DNA of 64,000 nucleotides from assembly GCA_016196065.1 (NCBI GenBank), contig JACPYL010000008.1, positions 372,001 to 436,000 of the forward strand. Reading direction: 5' to 3'. Position numbers and translations under genes: made by a program. Positions 62,452 to 64,000 of this stretch are shown here, piece by piece. This DNA comes from Acidobacteriota bacterium. GTDB lineage: Bacteria; Acidobacteriota; Terriglobia; Terriglobales; Acidobacteriaceae. Each line of letters opens with the position of its first letter. The first letter of the stretch is position 1. Below the pieces are notes generated by a model. That model searched no databases and was not told the DNA's origin. It saw nothing but the letters and a program-made list of their open reading frames with translations.

Positions 62452-63564
62452 GTTGTTTTTTCACCTCTCCGCATGCGCAGGTACGCCTGCATGAACGGCC
62501 TCAAATTGCCGTCCAGTACACGGTCTACGTCGCCGACTTCGAACTTCGTCCGGTGATCTTTGATCAGGCGGTACGGTTGCAGGACATAAGAGCGGATTTG
62601 CGATCCGAAACCGATATCGAGTTTGGAGTCTTCAATTTTCTTGGTTACTGCGCGCTTCTTCTCCATTTCGAATTCGTAGATTTTTGAACGCAGCATGCTC
62701 ATCGCCTTTTCTTTGTTCTTATGCTGGGAGCGTTCGTTCTGGCAACTGGCAACAAGTCCCGTAGGGATGTGCGTAATCCGCACCGCCGAATCGGTTGTGT
62801 TGACGTGCTGGCCGCCCTTGCCGCTGGAGCGATAGGTATCGATACGAATATCGTCCGGCTTGATGATGACTTCGATGCTGTCATCAATTTCCGGCGACAC
62901 AAAGACGCTGGCAAACGAAGTATGGCGCCGCTTTGCCTGGTCGAAAGGTGAAATGCGGACGAGGCGGTGTACTCCGATTTCGCTGGAAAGGTAGCCGAAG
63001 GCATACTGGCCGTTGACCACGAAGGTCGCGGACTTGATGCCCGCTTCTTCGCCGGGCTGCTCGTCGTACATTTCCGTCTGAAAGCCCTGCTGCTCAGCCC
63101 ATCGCAGATACATACGCAGCAGGATCTGCGCCCAGTCCTGGGACTCCGTACCGCCCGCACCCGGATGGATGGTCACGATGGCGTTGCGTCCATCGTTGTC
63201 GCCGGAAAGCAGCGTTTCAGTTTCTACGCGGTCGACAAGTTCGGTCAGGCTCGTCAGGTCGCGCTGCAATTCGCTGGTGACGTTTTCGCCTTCGCCGGCA
63301 AGATCAAAATACGCGCCGATATCATCGGTGCGCCGCGCCAGATCGCTTTCCAGGGACAACATGCCTTCCAGGCGCTTGCGTTCCCGCATCACTTGTTGGG
63401 ATTTCGCGGGATTCGACCACAGACTCGGGTCAGCCGCCTGCTTTTCGATTTCGGCTAACTGCGGGCGCAGTTTACCGGCGTCAAAGATACTCCCGAAGGT
63501 CGTGGACTTTGCTTTTGAGTGCGGTGTATTGCTGCTCGAGTTCAGCTAGAAGGTTGTCGCTCAT
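62448..63564 (-). CDS. prfB: Peptide chain release factor 2 (programmed +1 frameshift)
   Basis: 371 residues if the frameshift is used. The first frame (63564-63484) encodes 27 residues, MSDNLLAELEQQYTALKSKV to DLREYL, then a TGA at 63483-63481. A +1 shift continues DAGKLRPQLAEIEKQAAD and the rest to 62448. The stop-codon recognition tripeptide SPF is near residue 206 (VRISPFDQAK). The catalytic GGQ is near 250 (SSGKGGQHVNTTDSA). RF2 ends translation at UGA and UAA. The start overlaps the end of lnt by 23 bases, and its stop overlaps the HD gene. Confidence 0.96.
63480..63495 (-). promoter_or_regulatory. RF2 autoregulatory frameshift site
   Basis: On the - strand the site reads CGGGAG-TAT-CTT-TGA-C. 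It has CTT-TGA-C as the slippery Leu codon and stop, with a GGAG ribosome-binding-like core at the same distance as the usual AGGGGG. When RF2 is low, the ribosome slips +1 at the TGA and finishes RF2. Confidence 0.93.
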
Positions 63565-64000
63565 ATTTGCGAAAAACAAAACGCGCTGGGATTGCGCCTA
63601 AAGAAATTATCGCACAGAGAACCGCGAACCAATCCCCATGCCGCGTGTAGAACGTGGTACTCGAAAGCAGGCTGTAGGGTGCGGAAAGAGTCGTACGGAA
63701 TTTACGGCCCGTGGCGGCCACGATCCGGCCATAAGGATCGACCGAGGCGGTCTTGCCGGTATTCGTTGCAACCAGCATCCAGCGGCCATTTTCGATGGCC
63801 CTCATCTGCGTCATTTCAAGATGCTGTTTCCAGGCGCCGCTGTCGCCGTACCAGCCGTCGTTGGTCAGATTGATCAGGACGTCGGCTCCACGCTGCACGT
63901 ATTCGCGGACTTCGTCGGGAAAAATTGATTCGTAGCAGATCGCGATTCCCAGCTTTTGCCCGCCTGCCTCCAGCGGCTCCCGGGAGTGCCCCCAGGCGAA
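63542..64000 (-). CDS. lnt: Apolipoprotein N-acyltransferase, C-terminal part (truncated by window end)
   Basis: 152 residues of the nitrilase-type catalytic end. The nucleophile Cys is in GIAICYESIFPDEVRE (Lnt I-C-Y-E motif), followed by ADVLINLTNDGWYGDSGAWK and the conserved ENGRWMLVATNTGKTASVDP. A final membrane helix ends the protein (WFAVLCAIISLGAIPARFVF). Lnt adds the third acyl chain to lipoproteins at the outer face of the inner membrane. The N-terminal membrane part lies beyond the window. Its 3' end overlaps the prfB start by 23 bases, and prfB belongs to the same cluster. Confidence 0.93.
   Translation of the reverse strand, partial: FAWGHSREPLEAGGQKLGIAICYESIFPDEVREYVQRGADVLINLTNDGWYGDSGAWKQHLEMTQMRAIENGRWMLVATNTGKTASVDPYGRIVAATGRKFRTTLSAPYSLLSSTTFYTRHGDWFAVLCAIISLGAIPARFVFRKYERQPSS

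Overview
The window is a gene-dense chromosomal segment (GC roughly 57-59% by eye) of a Gram-negative bacterium. It is most likely an acidobacterium of the Terriglobia type (Koribacter-like). That placement is an inference. It rests on serine/threonine kinases fused to TPR repeats, many secreted PD40/kelch/DUF4397/Cna-B-like proteins, the futalosine menaquinone route, a fused transaldolase-phosphoglucose isomerase, and many short palindromic intergenic repeats. I see no transposase, integrase, phage gene, CRISPR array, rRNA or tRNA.

Layout. 0-8 kb: housekeeping genes (hisS end, aspS, mutL, cmk) mixed with small secreted proteins and an AlkZ-related protein. 8-16 kb: a secreted serine hydrolase, two very small helical proteins, a PD40 propeller, a MscS channel and a large Ser/Thr kinase with TPRs. 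16-23 kb: a BadF-type sugar kinase coupled to a helical-repeat protein, an APC permease, then a TonB-like protein and a secreted M48 protease. 23-31 kb: secreted proteins (tricorn-like S41 protease, kelch protein, TIG lipoprotein, M49-like peptidase) and a HAD hydrolase. 31-43 kb: three genes of the futalosine menaquinone pathway (mqnD, mqnA, mqnC) spread among bioY, topA, dprA, a DedA-family gene and a repeat-rich secreted protein. 43-51 kb: a Cna-B-like secreted protein, a processive family 2 glycosyltransferase, two DUF4397 lipoproteins, an Lnt-like nitrilase and a GAF/HD-GYP protein.

51.6-60.1 kb is a compact pentose phosphate operon on the + strand: tkt, tal-pgi fusion, gnd, zwf, pgl. 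Together these genes cover the oxidative branch and most of the non-oxidative branch. Facing it on the - strand is a tight cluster read from 64 kb down to 60.1 kb: lnt, prfB, SpoT-like HD hydrolase, helical-repeat protein, CoA-binding protein. Its genes overlap or lie within 33 bases of each other. prfB carries the classical +1 programmed frameshift at an in-frame TGA, so its full product spans two reading frames.

The intergenic DNA is unusual. At least four families of short inverted repeats recur. There are several degenerate tandem arrays (9, 14, about 18 and about 25 bp periods). A frameshifted four-helix-bundle gene sits between perfect 16-bp inverted repeats. Two helical-repeat proteins encoded 43 kb apart share a recognisable core and may form a family without an established function. 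These are the parts I consider least explained.
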